DNA from: Clostridiaceae bacterium
GTDB taxonomy: Bacteria > Bacillota > Clostridia > Oscillospirales > Acutalibacteraceae
DNA: 38,708 bases
Assembly (NCBI GenBank): GCA_016296885.1
Contig: JAEDHT010000017.1
Location: forward strand, 1-38,708
Reading direction: 5' to 3'
Below the pieces are notes generated by a model, which was not told the DNA's origin, did no database searches, and saw only the letters and a program-made list of their open reading frames with translations. Both the position numbers and the translations under genes were made by a program. This document shows positions 7,805-16,397 of the stretch, in pieces. Each line of letters opens with the position of its first letter. Positions within the stretch are counted from its first letter, which is position 1.

Positions 7805-9310
7805 ATGAGAAGTATAAAAAGGATTGCAACTTCTATTCTGATTATAATGATATTTCTTGCACAGAGTTTTCTTGGTGTGAGTGTAAATGCGATTTCTTAT
7901 TATGAATATAAGTCGAAGTATGAAAGCTTTATAAACGATGAAAGATGGTGCAACGATGCCAGCTGGGGTAGTGAACAAATGCCATTGCTTTCTACATGGA
8001 AGGCATGGGGATGCTGTGCGTATGTAATGGATTATGCATCATATGTTTTTGGTGTGGATGATATATCAGGTTATGCGGTTGAAACAGATGATGTTTCGCA
8101 GATAAAATCAGGTGATATTATATATGGCTATGGCACTTGGGATCAACACTACTTTGTTGTGCTTGAAAGAGATGGTGATAAGCTATACACAGCTGAGGGT
8201 AGCTGGGCGTCTGCAGTGCGTATATCAGACTCTGCTTACTACATTAATGGAGATTCCATATGCTATACAAGCTACGGCTCTGAAACTGAATTTAAACTTA
8301 GCAAGATATATCATTTTGATATAAATAGTGATATAGATATGAGCCTCCAGCCTGAGGTGCCTATTATTACGGTTTATTCTAAAACATCTCAGGATAACAC
8401 CATTTTTGTATGGTCTGGCACCGCTAACACAACATTAAGAGAATATTATTTATACAATGCCGATACGGGCGAGAAATTGGATGTTGTATCTGATATACGT
8501 GACAGAATTTGCTATGCAAGCCTGCCTGCCGGTAATTACGAGATTACACCGGTTGCACTTAATGAGTCATTGGTAAACACAGGAAATTGGTGGAGTGTTG
8601 GCGAAACTGTTTCTTTTACGGTGGAAGAAGGCGAAGACAGGGCTGTTAACAGGGTGGACTACAATGGTCACACATATGAATTTTACAATAATAGGTTAAC
8701 ATGGCTTGATGCCAGACAAAAGTGTGAAGAAAAAGGAGGTTATCTTGCCTCTATAACCGATAATGAAGAGAGTGAAGCTTTGAAGAGCTTTATATCTCAG
8801 AATGGTATGTACATTGGCGCAATATACGAGCCATTAGAGAGCGAGTGGAAATGGGTAACGCAGGAGTCTTTTGATTATTCAAATTGGAAATCAGAGCAAC
8901 AAGATAGTGAGTGCGAAACATTTGATGAGCTAGACAGTGAGTACGAGATAGAAGATTTCGATGAAAAGAATTATGGCTTTATCTGCAATGACGGGCTATG
9001 GAATAATACTACAAATATTAGCTATGAAATAGACGGATTTATTTGCGAGTATGACACTATTCTTGATGAATATGAATTGCCGGAAAATGCTTCAGACACA
9101 GATGAAGTTATAGTAATTTATGGCGATGTTGATGGTGATAAACAGGTAACAATGTTAGACGTGGTAGCTGTGCAGAAGCAAATCGCAAAATTGAGTGAAT
9201 TTACATATGAGCAGGAAGCTTTGGCTGATGTTAATCATGATGACCTCATAAGTATGCTGGATGTAACCATTATGCAAAGATATATTGCCAGATTGATAGA
9301 GGAAATATAG
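7805..9310 (+). CDS. Secreted cysteine peptidase-like, C-type lectin and dockerin protein
   Basis: This 501-residue protein starts at ATG 7805; GGAG sits 9 bases upstream, and the in-frame TTG at 7781 has no such site. A signal peptide (about 1-30) leads into a papain-like NlpC/CHAP-type fold, with a likely Cys near residue 70 (WGCCAYVMDYAS) and His near 114 (WDQHYFVV) after KSGDIIYGYG. A spacer domain follows. A C-type lectin-like domain covers about 285-420 (LTWLDARQKCEEKGGYLASI, IGAIYE, GFICNDGLW). A type-I dockerin closes the protein (about 438-500), with two Ca-binding repeats GDVDGDKQVTMLDV and ADVNHDDLISMLDV. It probably docks onto a cohesin and binds glycan or wall material. Whether the peptidase-like domain cleaves peptidoglycan or protein is unknown. 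Confidence 0.85.
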   Translation: MRSIKRIATSILIIMIFLAQSFLGVSVNAISYYEYKSKYESFINDERWCNDASWGSEQMPLLSTWKAWGCCAYVMDYASYVFGVDDISGYAVETDDVSQIKSGDIIYGYGTWDQHYFVVLERDGDKLYTAEGSWASAVRISDSAYYINGDSICYTSYGSETEFKLSKIYHFDINSDIDMSLQPEVPIITVYSKTSQDNTIFVWSGTANTTLREYYLYNADTGEKLDVVSDIRDRICYASLPAGNYEITPVALNESLVNTGNWWSVGETVSFTVEEGEDRAVNRVDYNGHTYEFYNNRLTWLDARQKCEEKGGYLASITDNEESEALKSFISQNGMYIGAIYEPLESEWKWVTQESFDYSNWKSEQQDSECETFDELDSEYEIEDFDEKNYGFICNDGLWNNTTNISYEIDGFICEYDTILDEYELPENASDTDEVIVIYGDVDGDKQVTMLDVVAVQKQIAKLSEFTYEQEALADVNHDDLISMLDVTIMQRYIARLIEEI

Positions 9311-9367
9311 CTTAATATATTTTAGTTATTTTCCCAATTGATGCATAAGGTTGACTGTTTTCATTTG

Positions 9368-9396
9368 CTTGCAATACTATTTTTATTATGCTATAA
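9368..9396 (+). promoter_or_regulatory. Promoter of the EpsG-like gene
   Basis: TTGCAA (9368-9373), 17-bp spacer, TATAAT (9391-9396) with TGC before it (extended -10). The preceding dockerin gene ends 58 bp upstream. Confidence 0.75.
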
Positions 9397-9480
9397 TGAC
9401 AACGACTATAATGAGGATGTCTCGAATAAATGAATATTTATATTACTTAGCACAAAAGTGGGGGAGGTGTGTTTTCAGAA

Positions 9481-10569
9481 GTGAATTATTTTATTTTTAT
9501 TCCTATTTGGATAGGAATTATGGCTATGCTTGTTAGTAATAATGCTAGCTTTTTTAAGAGTAAGAATGTTCTCGGTACCGAAATTAATCAGATATCCCTA
9601 CCCATGGCTATTATCGTTTTTTTACCTTTAATTCTTTGTACTGTCTATTCAGAAGTTACCTTTGGAGACGTGCCACTCTATTGTATGTCTTATAATATGT
9701 TGGAACCTGACTTCTCTTTGATTAATTGGGAGGATAAGGATCCTGGATTTACATTTGTAAAAATTGTTATAAAAAAGCTATTTGGCGAGGGAGACATACC
9801 ATTTAAGTTATCTATTGCTGTTCTTCATAGTTTGCCTATAATTTTAGTATTAAGATACTACTCCTCTAATTATATTACATCAATATTTTTGTTTGTTATG
9901 ACAAACTTCTTTACAGCTTGGATGATGAATGGTATTAGGCAGTTCCTTGCTGCTGTACTTATTTTTGCGGCAACTCCCTTGTTGCTTAAGAAAAAATACA
10001 TTCCTTTGATTGTTATAATATTGCTTGCTTCAACTATTCATAACTCTGCGCTACTAATGATACCGGTATCTATAATTGTGCAGGGTAAAGCATGGAATAA
10101 AAGAACAGTTATGTTTATACTTATGGCACTTGCTTTGATGTTCATATCCAGCAATAGTCTTTCATTTTTTGACTCTGCACTTGAATCTGCCGGTCTTGGA
10201 TACTCCATGTCTGCTGCCAGAGAGAGTGGCGATGATGGTACAAGCTTTTTAAGAGTTTTGGTAAATAGTGTTCCAACTATCATTTGCTTTGTATTTAGAA
10301 AACAATTGGATACGGAAAACAGGGTTATAAACATTTGTGTTAATATGTCTGTTATAACTACCGGACTATATCTAATATCAATGGTAACAAGTGGTATACT
10401 TATAGGTAGACTTCCCTGCTATACCAATATGTATAATTTTATACTTCTGCCATATTTGATAAAAAATGTGTTTAATGAGCAGGACTCAAGAACGATGAAT
10501 TTAATTATGATAGTTATGTATATCATATATTACGTCTATCAGTCACACTTTGTTAGCGGTCTATTTTAA
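9481..10569 (+). CDS. EpsG-like polysaccharide polymerase, multi-pass membrane protein
   Basis: This protein of about 362 residues is hydrophobic throughout, with roughly ten membrane helices. It has EpsG-family features: an Asp/Tyr-rich extracellular segment after the first helices (YSEVTFGDVPLYCMSYNML, EDKDPGFTFVK), then MNGIRQFLAAVLIF and STIHNSALLMIPVS. EpsG-type proteins are thought to polymerise exopolysaccharide repeat units at the membrane. The start is uncertain. GGGGAGG (9461-9467) lies too close to GTG 9469; GTG 9481 has a rather long spacing of 13 but is the better choice. It is a lone gene with its own promoter and a strong terminator, and no Wzx, Wzz or glycosyltransferase genes are near. 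It lies between two secreted dockerin proteins, so a surface glycan link is possible. Confidence 0.8.
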   Translation: MNYFIFIPIWIGIMAMLVSNNASFFKSKNVLGTEINQISLPMAIIVFLPLILCTVYSEVTFGDVPLYCMSYNMLEPDFSLINWEDKDPGFTFVKIVIKKLFGEGDIPFKLSIAVLHSLPIILVLRYYSSNYITSIFLFVMTNFFTAWMMNGIRQFLAAVLIFAATPLLLKKKYIPLIVIILLASTIHNSALLMIPVSIIVQGKAWNKRTVMFILMALALMFISSNSLSFFDSALESAGLGYSMSAARESGDDGTSFLRVLVNSVPTIICFVFRKQLDTENRVINICVNMSVITTGLYLISMVTSGILIGRLPCYTNMYNFILLPYLIKNVFNEQDSRTMNLIMIVMYIIYYVYQSHFVSGLF

Positions 10570-10585
10570 ACTATATTTCAAAGGA

Positions 10586-10621
10586 AAGCCTTAAGGAAAA
10601 GTATTCCTTAAGGCTTCTATA
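10586..10621 (+). terminator. Terminator of the EpsG-like gene
   Basis: A perfect 13-bp stem, AAGCCTTAAGGAA (10586-10598) with TTCCTTAAGGCTT (10604-10616), loop AAGTA, then CTATATTT. The T-tract is modest. Confidence 0.8.
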
Positions 10622-10676
10622 TTTGCAGATTCAATATTAATAAAACTAAATAATATGAATAAATATATAGAAAGGT

Positions 10677-10705
10677 TTGACAATTGTGTAAGATAATGAT
10701 AATAT
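10677..10705 (+). promoter_or_regulatory. Promoter of the amidase-like dockerin gene
   Basis: Consensus TTGACA (10677-10682), 17-bp spacer, TAATAT (10700-10705), 33 bp before the start codon. Confidence 0.7.
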
Positions 10706-10738
10706 ATGAGTGTATAAAAATATAATGAGGTGATTGAA

Positions 10739-12004
10739 ATGGTTTTTAAGAAAGTTTGTGCGGGACTGTTAAGTGCTTTATTAACAGTTAGTGTTATGTC
10801 TGTGTGTGCAGTTGATGCAAATGCTTTGACACCTACATACACTTGCTCAGCAAGCTATAAGACAAGCAAATATTACAAGCAACTTTGTAATGTGAAGCTT
10901 ACAGGTAATTGTGCAGATGATATTGTTAATATCGCAAGATCCCAAGTGGGTTATCATGAAGGTACCAGCAACAAGGAGTTGGCTGGTGCAGGAACTAAGG
11001 TTGAGGGTGTTGAAGGTGGCAACTTTACTGAGTATGGCTACTTCTTTAACAACGGCAAATCAGGTTATGGCTCATGGTGTGCATATTTTGTAAACTGGTG
11101 CGCACGACAAGCCGGTATTTCCCCTAATATCATCTATGCTAAGGATGGATACGTAGAGAGTATTTTAAATTACTACAAAAAGGGAATAAACGGTACATGG
11201 TATAAGGGACCACATTATGGTGGCACTTATGTTCCTAAAAAGGGTGATATCGCTATAATCGACTTTGTAGGCGACTATAACGGCGGCGACCACATCGGAA
11301 TAGTTTCAAAGGATGCTAAAGATCTCACATATTTTGATATTATCGGCGGTAATGAAGGCGATACAGTTTGCGATGGTTACTTTGCAGACTTTATGGAAGG
11401 ACAAAGACACACTGATTCTATTGTAGGTTTCTTCCACCCTGATTACTATAAAAACTCATATGTTGACGATCCTACAAACCCCGAAAACTATGCATCTTCT
11501 AGCAGAACGTTAAAGGTTAATTCCAGAGGCGACGATGTTAAGTTCTTGCAGGCAGTATTGTATCAGTTGAAGTATCTCAAAAAGACAAGCGATATAGATG
11601 GAGTTTTTGGCAAGGGCACAGAAGAAGCTCTTAAGAGATATCAGAAGGACAGAGGCCTTAAGGATGATGGCATCTATGGAGCCGGCACTCGTGCAAAGAT
11701 AGAGGCTGACTGGGATATCATTTATGATAAGCTCTTTAATTCACAGATTTCCGGCAATAAGACAGGACTCGTTGGACAAATTGAAGATGCAACATTTGAT
11801 CATGCTGTCGTAGGCGATGTAAACGGTGATGACGAGATATCACTTGTAGACGTTACAGAGCTTCAGAAGTATATTGCTAAACTCATTAATTCCGATTCAT
11901 TTGGTACAATGTCACAGCTAGATGTTAACTGCGATGACTCTATCACAGTAGAAGACGTTGTTACTCTCCAAAGACATATCGCAGGTTTGATCAACATATA
12001 TTAA
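10739..12004 (+). CDS. Secreted CHAP-like amidase with peptidoglycan-binding domain and dockerin
   Basis: This 421-residue protein starts at ATG 10739, 8 bases after GAGG; the in-frame GTG at 10730 overlaps that site. A signal peptide (about 1-29, ending DANA) is followed by a CHAP/NlpC-like domain. It has IARSQVGYHEG, the catalytic-type Cys near 113 in YGSWCAYFVNWCARQAG, and His near 184 in GGDHIGIV. A PG_binding_1 domain (about 257-327) shows SRGDDVKFLQAVLYQL and DGVFGKGTEEALKRYQKDRG. A type-I dockerin ends the protein (GDVNGDDEISLVDV, then LDVNCDDSITVEDV). This looks like a wall hydrolase that can be held on a cohesin. Substrate bond specificity cannot be read from sequence. It is a monocistronic gene with a clear promoter and terminator. 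Confidence 0.88.
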   Translation: MVFKKVCAGLLSALLTVSVMSVCAVDANALTPTYTCSASYKTSKYYKQLCNVKLTGNCADDIVNIARSQVGYHEGTSNKELAGAGTKVEGVEGGNFTEYGYFFNNGKSGYGSWCAYFVNWCARQAGISPNIIYAKDGYVESILNYYKKGINGTWYKGPHYGGTYVPKKGDIAIIDFVGDYNGGDHIGIVSKDAKDLTYFDIIGGNEGDTVCDGYFADFMEGQRHTDSIVGFFHPDYYKNSYVDDPTNPENYASSSRTLKVNSRGDDVKFLQAVLYQLKYLKKTSDIDGVFGKGTEEALKRYQKDRGLKDDGIYGAGTRAKIEADWDIIYDKLFNSQISGNKTGLVGQIEDATFDHAVVGDVNGDDEISLVDVTELQKYIAKLINSDSFGTMSQLDVNCDDSITVEDVVTLQRHIAGLINIY

Positions 12005-12020
12005 TAACTTGTGTATGGTA

Positions 12021-12062
12021 ATCCCTCTATGGTGTTTAAATCGCCATAGAGGGATGTTTTTT
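12021..12062 (+). terminator. Terminator of the amidase-dockerin gene
   Basis: ATCCCTCTATGG (12021-12032) pairs perfectly with CCATAGAGGGAT (12044-12055), then GTTTTTT. Confidence 0.9.
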
Positions 12063-12309
12063 GAGTTTATATATTATATATTAATTCTATATGCCATAGG
12101 AGGTTAAGTTGATAAATGACACCATTATCGCTAAATAAACGTCATTTATTTATTTGTACTAAAACAAATATGCATATAACTTATCATAATTAATATGATT
12201 TAATAGATTGCTATATATACTTATAAATGCTCCGAAATTAAGAGAAAAATCAGTTAGTAATAATTTAAACTTAGTTATACTGTTGCGGTTATATTAGGTG
12301 TTTTTGAGC
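12063..12309. other. AT-rich gap with an orphan SD and a 9-bp inverted repeat
   Basis: No convincing gene. AGGAGG (12098-12103) stands five bases before TTG 12109, but that frame gives only 9 codons; ATG 12116 would give 25 codons. ATAAATGAC (12112-12120) and GTCATTTAT (12141-12149) form a perfect 9-bp inverted repeat 20 bases apart, overlapping the would-be start. This could be a decayed gene start or a regulatory stem. Confidence 0.35.
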
Positions 12310-12346
12310 AAAAGAGAAAGGCCATCGCTGATAATGCGATAGCCTT
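12310..12346 (-). terminator. Terminator of the maltodextrin ABC operon
   Basis: On the minus strand, AAGGCTATCGC (12346-12336) pairs with GCGATGGCCTT (12328-12318) with one wobble, followed by TCTCTTTT. It lies 20 bp past the last operon gene. Confidence 0.8.
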
Positions 12347-12365
12347 CTTTATTTGTAGCTTTAAA

Positions 12366-13217
12366 TTATCCTTTAACTGCTCCGCCTGTGATACCCTCAA
12401 CATAATATTTTTGCATATTGAGGAAGAGTATTGTAATCGGAATAGCAACTACAACAGCTCCTGCGCAGAACTCGAAGTAATAATTCTTGATGTTCTTGTC
12501 GTCAGACATCTTATATAGACCGTAGGCAACTGTGTAATTATCTACCTTGTCACCCATGATAATGCGAACGAGAATAAAGTCTGCCCAAGGACCTATAAAA
12601 GAGGTCAGAACGGTGTAAACAATAATTGGTTTAGACATAGGAAGTATTATCTTCCAGAAAATCTGATTTCTAGTGGCACCGTCAATAGTTGCGGCCTCGT
12701 CAAGCGCTCTTGGAACAGTATCAAAGAAACCTTTTGATATAAAGTAACCAAGGGATGCACCGGCTGAGTAGCAAATTATAAGTGCTGCAAGAGTTCCTGT
12801 AAGGTTTACAAGCTTGAGCAAGTTATAAATTGCGATCATTGTCATAAATCCTGGGAACATTCCCAAAATCATTCCAAAGTTCATAAAGAACTTACGGCTC
12901 TTAAATCTCAAACGGCTAAATGTGTATGATACCATCAAAACAGAAAGGGTAGAGATGATACATGAACAAATTGAGATGAACAGTGTGTTTAAGAACCATC
13001 TAGGATAGTTAAAGGTTTGGTTTGTAAAAAGGTCTACATAATGCTCAAACGTAAAGTTGTGAGGAATTATATAGCTCACATAGTTACCCGGTTCTAGTCT
13101 GAATGACTGCATAAGCAACCAGAAGAGAGGGAATATCCACACAGCACCAAGTGCTGTAAGCAAGGTGTAGATAATTGTGTCAGCAATTGACTTTTTAACC
13201 TTGTAGCTCTTAATCAT
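12366..13217 (-). CDS. malG: Maltose/maltodextrin-type ABC transporter permease, MalG family
   Basis: This 283-residue inner-membrane permease has six predicted helices. The cytoplasmic EAA loop reads DEAATIDGATRNQIFWKIIL followed by P, the contact site for the ATPase. The ending GITGGAVKG is typical of MalG-type (MalFG) subunits. It starts at ATG 13217, which overlaps the stop of the upstream permease gene by 4 bp (ATGA), so the two are translationally coupled. With the binding protein upstream it would import malto-oligosaccharides. The substrate assignment rests on family resemblance and could be another oligosaccharide. No ATPase gene lies in this operon; a shared MsmX-type ATPase elsewhere is expected. 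The operon ends here at a clear terminator. Confidence 0.88.
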   Translation of the reverse strand: MIKSYKVKKSIADTIIYTLLTALGAVWIFPLFWLLMQSFRLEPGNYVSYIIPHNFTFEHYVDLFTNQTFNYPRWFLNTLFISICSCIISTLSVLMVSYTFSRLRFKSRKFFMNFGMILGMFPGFMTMIAIYNLLKLVNLTGTLAALIICYSAGASLGYFISKGFFDTVPRALDEAATIDGATRNQIFWKIILPMSKPIIVYTVLTSFIGPWADFILVRIIMGDKVDNYTVAYGLYKMSDDKNIKNYYFEFCAGAVVVAIPITILFLNMQKYYVEGITGGAVKG

Positions 13218-14692
13218 GAGAATTCCTCCTCGTTCTTTGCAGAATTACTGAAGTTATAAGTTAGCAGTGAAACACCTGCGCAAACAACAAACACCAAAAT
13301 ACCAACTGCGGCTGCAAGGTTATAGTTGTTCTTATCAAGTGATAGCTTAAACAGCCACGTTACAAGCAAGTCGGTGTTACCTGCGTTATATAGATCAGTT
13401 GTGGTTGGCTCACCGGCTGTTAAGAGGTAAATAACATTAAAGTTATTGATATTGCCTATAAACTGTGTGATGAGGTAAGGTGTTGTTACGAAAAGCATAT
13501 AAGGAAGTGTGATTTTAAAGAAGGTAACAACCGGAGATGCACCGTCTATTTTTGCACTCTCGTATAGCTCTTCCGGAATATTCATCAGGATACCTGATGT
13601 AATCAAGATGGTGTATGGAATACCAACCCACATATTAACTAAAATTACAGTTATTCGTGCCGTAAGCGTTTCCGTGAGGAATGGTATTTCATGCTGAATC
13701 CAACCAAAATTCATAAATGCTTGGTTTATGATACCTGATTTGTTGAGCATCTGGCGCATAAGAAGAAGTGTAACAAATTGTGGTACAGCGACAGAGAGAA
13801 CAAACAGGGTTCTAAAGAAAGGCTTAAAACGTATGCCTTTTTTATTTATCATAAGAGCAACTATCATACCTGCAATGTAGTTTGTGAAGGTAGCGAAAAT
13901 TGCCCAAATAAATGTCCATTTTGTGAGAGATATAAATGTGGCTGCTTTTTTTGCGTTGCCACCAAATATACTGTGGAAGTTTTCAAGTCCTACCCACTGG
14001 AATGATGAAGCAGGGTGCTGGTGAAAACTATCAAAGCTTGTGAAAGCAATGAGAATCATAAATATAAGTGGTACTACGGTGAACACACCAACTAATATAG
14101 ATGGGAATGTAAGCATAGTACAATGAAATCTGCTATCTAAAAGCTCTTTACATTCCTGAATAAACGATATAGGCTTTTTACCGCTTTTTACGGTTTTTTC
14201 AACTTGTGCAGCAGATTTAGTAGATACAACATAGATAGCAAAAAATGCTATAGTAATAAATAATGTAAGCAAGCCGAAGAGCATTATAAGCATTGAATTA
14301 CTTGCATCAGCGAGTGTAACGTCTATTCTTGTGCCCTTTTCCGTGTCTAAAACAGTTTCGATAATCTTTCTGTGCACGGTGCCGAGGGAAAGCATCTCTG
14401 AAATATATTGCCAGCCAAAGGTTATCATATATGCTACATAAGCAACCTCAGCAACGAGAAATAGTATTCCTTTTATAATCTGACCTCTGACTGCATTACC
14501 AAATCCCATAATTATGTAGGATAGCTTAGTTGCAAAGTCACCATCAGCAAATCTTTTGCCAAAATTATAGAAGCTGTTTCCTATGGCAAAGAAAAATGCG
14601 AAGAGAACTTTTGGTATGCCGACAAAGAAGGATTTTACTTTGTATAATGCTTTCTGAAAAGCATTCATTGATTGATAATCCATACCATTCAT
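13214..14692 (-). CDS. malF: Maltose/maltodextrin-type ABC transporter permease, MalF family
   Basis: This protein of about 492 residues is longer than a minimal permease, as is usual for MalF: extra N-terminal membrane helices and a periplasm-facing segment precede the core. The EAA loop reads YESAKIDGASPVVTFFKITL then P. A segment with NFNVIYLLTAGEP near the C terminus matches the MalF family. Two starts are possible: TTG 14698 (5 bases after AAGGAG) or ATG 14692 (11 bases after it). I chose the ATG, but the TTG spacing is better, so the start is uncertain by two codons. The gene overlaps malG by 4 bp. It is separated from the binding-protein gene by a strong stem-loop. Confidence 0.88.
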   Translation of the reverse strand: MNGMDYQSMNAFQKALYKVKSFFVGIPKVLFAFFFAIGNSFYNFGKRFADGDFATKLSYIIMGFGNAVRGQIIKGILFLVAEVAYVAYMITFGWQYISEMLSLGTVHRKIIETVLDTEKGTRIDVTLADASNSMLIMLFGLLTLFITIAFFAIYVVSTKSAAQVEKTVKSGKKPISFIQECKELLDSRFHCTMLTFPSILVGVFTVVPLIFMILIAFTSFDSFHQHPASSFQWVGLENFHSIFGGNAKKAATFISLTKWTFIWAIFATFTNYIAGMIVALMINKKGIRFKPFFRTLFVLSVAVPQFVTLLLMRQMLNKSGIINQAFMNFGWIQHEIPFLTETLTARITVILVNMWVGIPYTILITSGILMNIPEELYESAKIDGASPVVTFFKITLPYMLFVTTPYLITQFIGNINNFNVIYLLTAGEPTTTDLYNAGNTDLLVTWLFKLSLDKNNYNLAAAVGILVFVVCAGVSLLTYNFSNSAKNEEEFS

Positions 14693-14738
14693 GAACAATA
14701 TTCTCCTTTGTCAATGAAATTATTTTTGTTTTTTAGAA

Positions 14739-14766
14739 TTCGTGCAGAGCCGAAGCTCTGCACGAA
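14739..14766 (-). promoter_or_regulatory. Intercistronic stem-loop between binding protein and permease genes
   Basis: A perfect 12-bp stem (14739-14750 with 14755-14766) has a tetraloop reading TTCG on the minus strand. It lies 34 bp past the binding-protein stop. On the minus strand it is followed by AATTCTAAAAAAC, not a T-run, so it is probably a 3'-end stabiliser or partial terminator that keeps binding-protein mRNA in excess, as known for malE-malF intercistronic structures. Confidence 0.7.
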
Positions 14767-14800
14767 AGGTTTTAAAAGTAAATTATTGTGTTTTTAACAA

Positions 14801-16099
14801 TCAGATATCGTTTGTAGCCTCAAGACAAGCGTCGAGCTGTGCCTTAAGAGCGTCATCGCTAAGGTCTGCACCGATCTCAGAGATGTAGAGACCAACTGCC
14901 TTGTGAGCATTCCAGAAACCGCTTGCGATAGACTTCTGTGGGATAGAATACTTAGCCTGCTCGCTAACAGCCTTCAATACTGCGTTGTTTAAAACAACGT
15001 CAGACTGTGCTGCTTCGAGGTTTGAAGGACCGATCTTGAACTGCTCAGCCTTCTCTGTCTGGCAATCTTTGCCTGTGAGGAACTCTGCAAGAGCATGAGC
15101 TGTGTTAGGGAATGCAGAACCGCTCTTTACGCCCAATACTTTGTAACCAAAGAGGTTGTAGATTTGTCTATCTTCGCCGTTTACGTTGATTGTAGGAAGC
15201 TTAGCTGCGCCCATCTTGTCGCCAAGAAGAGTCTCGATTGCTGGAACGTCCCATGTGCCATCGATGATAGCTGCTGCATCTGTGCTGAATGCAGATACTG
15301 CAACGTCTGTGCCAGCAGAAACAAGTGTGCCGGACTGGAAGAGATCACCAAATGCCTTTAATGTTGCGATAACAGTAGCCTCATCATTCTCAAATGTGTG
15401 ATTCTCTGTGCCTGTAGCATAGTCATGCTCAATTCTGAGACCGCCTGTGAATGTGAAGAGACATGCATAGAAGCCGTCGCCTGCGTTTACATAGATCTTT
15501 TTGCCTGCAGCTGCTGCTACTTCGCACATTTTGTCAAGGCTCTTTACATCTTCTTCAGAGAGAACAGAGTTATCATAGAATGTGATGTAGGAGTTATCAG
15601 CTGTGAGAGGATATGCACAGAGGTTACCCTCGTATGTTGCAGCGTCAACTGCACCTGCGTCATTAGCTGCAGATACTGCGCCAAAGTTTCTTACATAATC
15701 AAGTGAACCGGAAGTTACGAAAGCTTCGAGCTGATCGCTTGGGAAAGCAAAAAGATCAGCTGCTACAGACAAGTCGTTTCTTACCTGTGCCTGAGCTTCG
15801 CTTTCTTCACAAAGACCAACTTCGATGTCCATAGTAACGTCTGGATACAATGCTTTGAACTTATCAACCTGAGACTTAAGGATATCCTGCTGTGTGGATG
15901 GACCCCAAACCTTAAGTGTGATGTTGTCTTCTCCACCGAGATCCCAAAGACCTGTCTGCTCAGCAGAAGCTGTGCTCTCTGTTGTGTCAGACTTAGAAGC
16001 TGTGGATTCTGTCTTAGAACTTGTGTCGCCACCGCAAGCTGCGAAGGATGCGATGATCATCATAGCGGCAATAACAACCGCTAAAACTTTCTTTGTCAT
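14801..16099 (-). CDS. Solute-binding lipoprotein of a maltose/maltodextrin-type ABC transporter
   Basis: This 432-residue extracellular lipoprotein has a signal peptide with a lipobox (IIASFAAC then GGD), so Cys22 would be lipidated. A Ser/Thr/Glu-rich spacer (about 25-50) is followed by a type 1 solute-binding fold: ITLKVWGPSTQQDILKSQVD, the FKALYPDVTMDIEVG segment, PLTADNSYITFYD, AAIIDGTWDVPAI and GYKVLGVKSG. This matches the MalE/MdxE group, although specificity for maltodextrin as opposed to another oligosaccharide is inferred. AGAGGG lies 8 bases before ATG 16099. It is first in the operon behind a strong promoter. In a starch-degrading organism it would collect the oligosaccharides released outside the cell. 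Confidence 0.88.
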   Translation of the reverse strand: MTKKVLAVVIAAMMIIASFAACGGDTSSKTESTASKSDTTESTASAEQTGLWDLGGEDNITLKVWGPSTQQDILKSQVDKFKALYPDVTMDIEVGLCEESEAQAQVRNDLSVAADLFAFPSDQLEAFVTSGSLDYVRNFGAVSAANDAGAVDAATYEGNLCAYPLTADNSYITFYDNSVLSEEDVKSLDKMCEVAAAAGKKIYVNAGDGFYACLFTFTGGLRIEHDYATGTENHTFENDEATVIATLKAFGDLFQSGTLVSAGTDVAVSAFSTDAAAIIDGTWDVPAIETLLGDKMGAAKLPTINVNGEDRQIYNLFGYKVLGVKSGSAFPNTAHALAEFLTGKDCQTEKAEQFKIGPSNLEAAQSDVVLNNAVLKAVSEQAKYSIPQKSIASGFWNAHKAVGLYISEIGADLSDDALKAQLDACLEATNDI

Positions 16100-16197
16100 A
16101 GTAATGACCCTCTTTCTTTAAATTTCTTCAGAGATGTCGCTCTGAATCGCTTTTGACGGAAAGCAGACCGCACGGAACACTTTCCTATCGCAGTTGA

Positions 16198-16226
16198 ATT
16201 ATACCATATACTTATACAAATTTCAA
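16198..16226 (-). promoter_or_regulatory. Promoter of the maltodextrin ABC operon
   Basis: Minus strand: TTGAAA (16226-16221), 17-bp spacer, TATAAT (16203-16198) with TGG before it. The leader is about 90 bases. I see no clear LacI-type palindrome or cre box in it. Confidence 0.8.
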
Positions 16227-16330
16227 GTGTATATTTATGGATTTATCACAAATTATTTAGCAAATATTTTGAATATTTTTTAAATTTTGTATTTGTGGTT
16301 ACATAAATTTTCTTTTGACGTTTCTATTAT

Positions 16331-16359
16331 TTACAGTACAACAATATTTATGTTATAAT
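16331..16359 (+). promoter_or_regulatory. Promoter of the RNA methyltransferase gene
   Basis: TTACAG (16331-16336), 17-bp spacer, TATAAT (16354-16359) with TGT before it. Confidence 0.65.
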
Positions 16360-16397
16360 GCTACAAGAAAAACTTGTGAAAAATTTGGAGCAATTTT

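Noticed and set aside
9351..9536. 61-codon plus-strand frame before the EpsG-like gene
   Set aside because: It overlaps the promoter and start of the EpsG-like gene and has no ribosome-binding site.
12112..12149. Terminator for the amidase-dockerin gene
   Set aside because: A better terminator with a T-run is at 12021-12062; the inverted repeat here has a 20-base loop and no T-run directly behind it.
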